A DNA stretch of 14,402 nt. Source: Undivivens sp041652635 (GTDB lineage Bacteria; Omnitrophota; Gorgyraeia; Gygaellales; Profunditerraquicolaceae). The translations under genes were made by a program, and so were the position numbers. Each line of letters opens with the position of its first letter. Position 1 is the stretch's first letter. This document shows, in pieces, positions 13,819 to 14,402 of this stretch. Location: contig JBAZGW010000033.1 of assembly GCA_041652635.1 (NCBI GenBank), forward strand, positions 1 to 14,402. Direction: 5' to 3'. The notes below the pieces were generated by a model, which saw nothing but the letters and a program-made list of their open reading frames with translations, did no database searches and was not told where the DNA came from.

Positions 13819-14127
13819 TTAAAATTCTCTTGGCATGTAATACCGTTGCTTCCTGATAATCGGCATATAGCCAACCGTCTGCTCCACGGCCTGATTAACG
13901 TCTTGCATAGCATCATAACGCCCAGCTTGCGGCATAGATTTATAATCAGATAGTATCTTGCGCCATATAAGCCGCGTGACAACCGAATACGGTAACTTTA
14001 TCACCATCTTGCAGTGTGCGAAAATATCACGCTTTTCTTCTACTGTTGCCCTGGCCGGCAACACGTCCCATTTAGATCCACGTGTTTCATTATTCATCCC
14101 GAGGAAATCCTGTTGCGGATCAGACAT
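13819..14127 (-). CDS. small protein with ribbon-helix-helix-like segment
   Basis: A 102-residue leftward ORF with a good ribosome site (GGAG eight bases before the ATG). I do not recognise the family. Residues about 17-60 have the pattern of a ribbon-helix-helix unit: a strand (KWDVLPARAT), helix A (VEEKRDIFAHCKMV), a turn (IKLPYS) and helix B (VVTRLIWRKILSDYK). A Met/Gln/Tyr-rich tail follows (QTVGYMPIIRKQRYYMPREF). CopG-type repressors and MobC-like relaxosome proteins share this layout. It starts 50 bases after the stop of the other small leftward gene and is probably in one operon with it. An internal Met at position 11 is a second possible start. Confidence 0.55.
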   Translation of the reverse strand: MSDPQQDFLGMNNETRGSKWDVLPARATVEEKRDIFAHCKMVIKLPYSVVTRLIWRKILSDYKSMPQAGRYDAMQDVNQAVEQTVGYMPIIRKQRYYMPREF

Positions 14128-14177
14128 TACTAATACTCCATTCTTCCGCTACCTGTCCGTGGCAACAAGCAACAGAG

Positions 14178-14351
14178 TTAGTGTGTTTCTCCGTTTATGA
14201 GGTTCTTCTTGAGACACAATTCAATGGCCTTGCGACCATATACGGCTTCGTTAATTATTCTTTTTTTGCACTCCTTTCTTAGTAAAACAGCTGTCTTTTT
14301 GTCAAGGCGTACGAGTACCGGTTCCGTGTATCTCCGCACCTTTTCAGCCAT
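14178..14351 (-). CDS. 57-residue ribbon-helix-helix-like protein
   Basis: A short leftward ORF of 57 residues. ATG at 14351 is preceded by GGAGGG (14356-14361), and translation ends with TAA at 14178-14180. The product reads MAEKVRRYTEPVLVRLDKKT, then a helix AVLLRKECKKR, a turn, and a second helix EAVYGRKAIELCLKKNLI. This strand-helix-turn-helix order with the VRLD strand is typical of Arc/MetJ/CopG-type DNA-binding proteins, including antitoxins and plasmid copy or mobilisation regulators. It lies 50 bases upstream of a second ribbon-helix-helix-like gene, and three 11-bp iterons precede it, which suggests autorepression. The family assignment is by pattern only. Confidence 0.6.
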   Translation of the reverse strand: MAEKVRRYTEPVLVRLDKKTAVLLRKECKKRIINEAVYGRKAIELCLKKNLINGETH

Positions 14352-14375
14352 GGCACCCTCCAGTTTGATTTTCTT

Positions 14376-14402
14376 AGATACTCAAAAGATACTACAGAGA
14401 TA
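14376..14402 (-). promoter_or_regulatory. three 11-bp iterons upstream of ribbon-helix-helix gene
   Basis: AGATA recurs at 14376, 14387 and 14398, exactly 11 bases apart. The first two copies extend to AGATACT, and the third is cut by the window end. One-turn spacing puts all copies on the same face of the helix, as in operators of ribbon-helix-helix repressors or plasmid iterons. The array lies 25 bases upstream of the ATG at 14351. Confidence 0.5.

Overview
The window is a gene-dense bacterial chromosome segment, GC-rich over most of its length. Genes run mostly rightward in long, tightly packed or overlapping strings. Membership of the PVC superphylum, and within it probably Omnitrophota (Candidatus Omnitrophica), is an inference. 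It rests on a small basic protein of the family otherwise known from Verrucomicrobiota, Chlamydiota and Planctomycetota (4690-4926) and on the gene mix: HD-GYP, PilZ, SPOR, DUF4416 and a GspB-like protein. No rRNA or tRNA gene was seen.

Region 1 (1-865) holds the 3' part of an unrecognised gene. It runs into a roughly 138-bp element with imperfect terminal inverted repeats, and the left end of that element supplies the protein's last residues.

Region 2 (866-7598) is one rightward string joined by ATGA-type overlaps or very short gaps. In order: YfcE-like phosphodiesterase, HIT hydrolase, dGTPase-like HD hydrolase, GAF/HD-GYP protein, SPOR-domain membrane protein, small basic protein, double-SH3b exported protein, site-2 protease and aroB. 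It mixes nucleotide clean-up, c-di-GMP turnover and envelope functions with one shikimate-pathway enzyme.

Region 3 (7649-12341) begins with a leftward GspB-like pseudopilus/secretion protein that converges on aroB. Across a divergent intergenic region with a good sigma-70 promoter, a rightward string follows: PilZ, tiny zinc-ribbon protein, PilZ, DUF4416, PflX-like radical SAM protein, RlmB, an HD-family nucleotidase-like protein whose HD histidine is replaced by asparagine, and an entericidin-like lipoprotein.

Region 4 (12342-14402) is visibly more AT-rich and looks accessory. It holds a structured intergenic stretch with a terminator-like hairpin, an unrecognised exported protein of 321 residues, an apparently gene-free stretch with a near-consensus leftward promoter, and two leftward genes whose products both look like ribbon-helix-helix proteins. 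Three 11-bp iterons precede the first of these and suggest an autoregulated plasmid- or element-type module.

The best candidates for something undescribed are the iteron plus tandem ribbon-helix-helix module, the PilZ/zinc-ribbon/PilZ cassette and the unknown exported protein. No complete novel defence or mobile system could be demonstrated.
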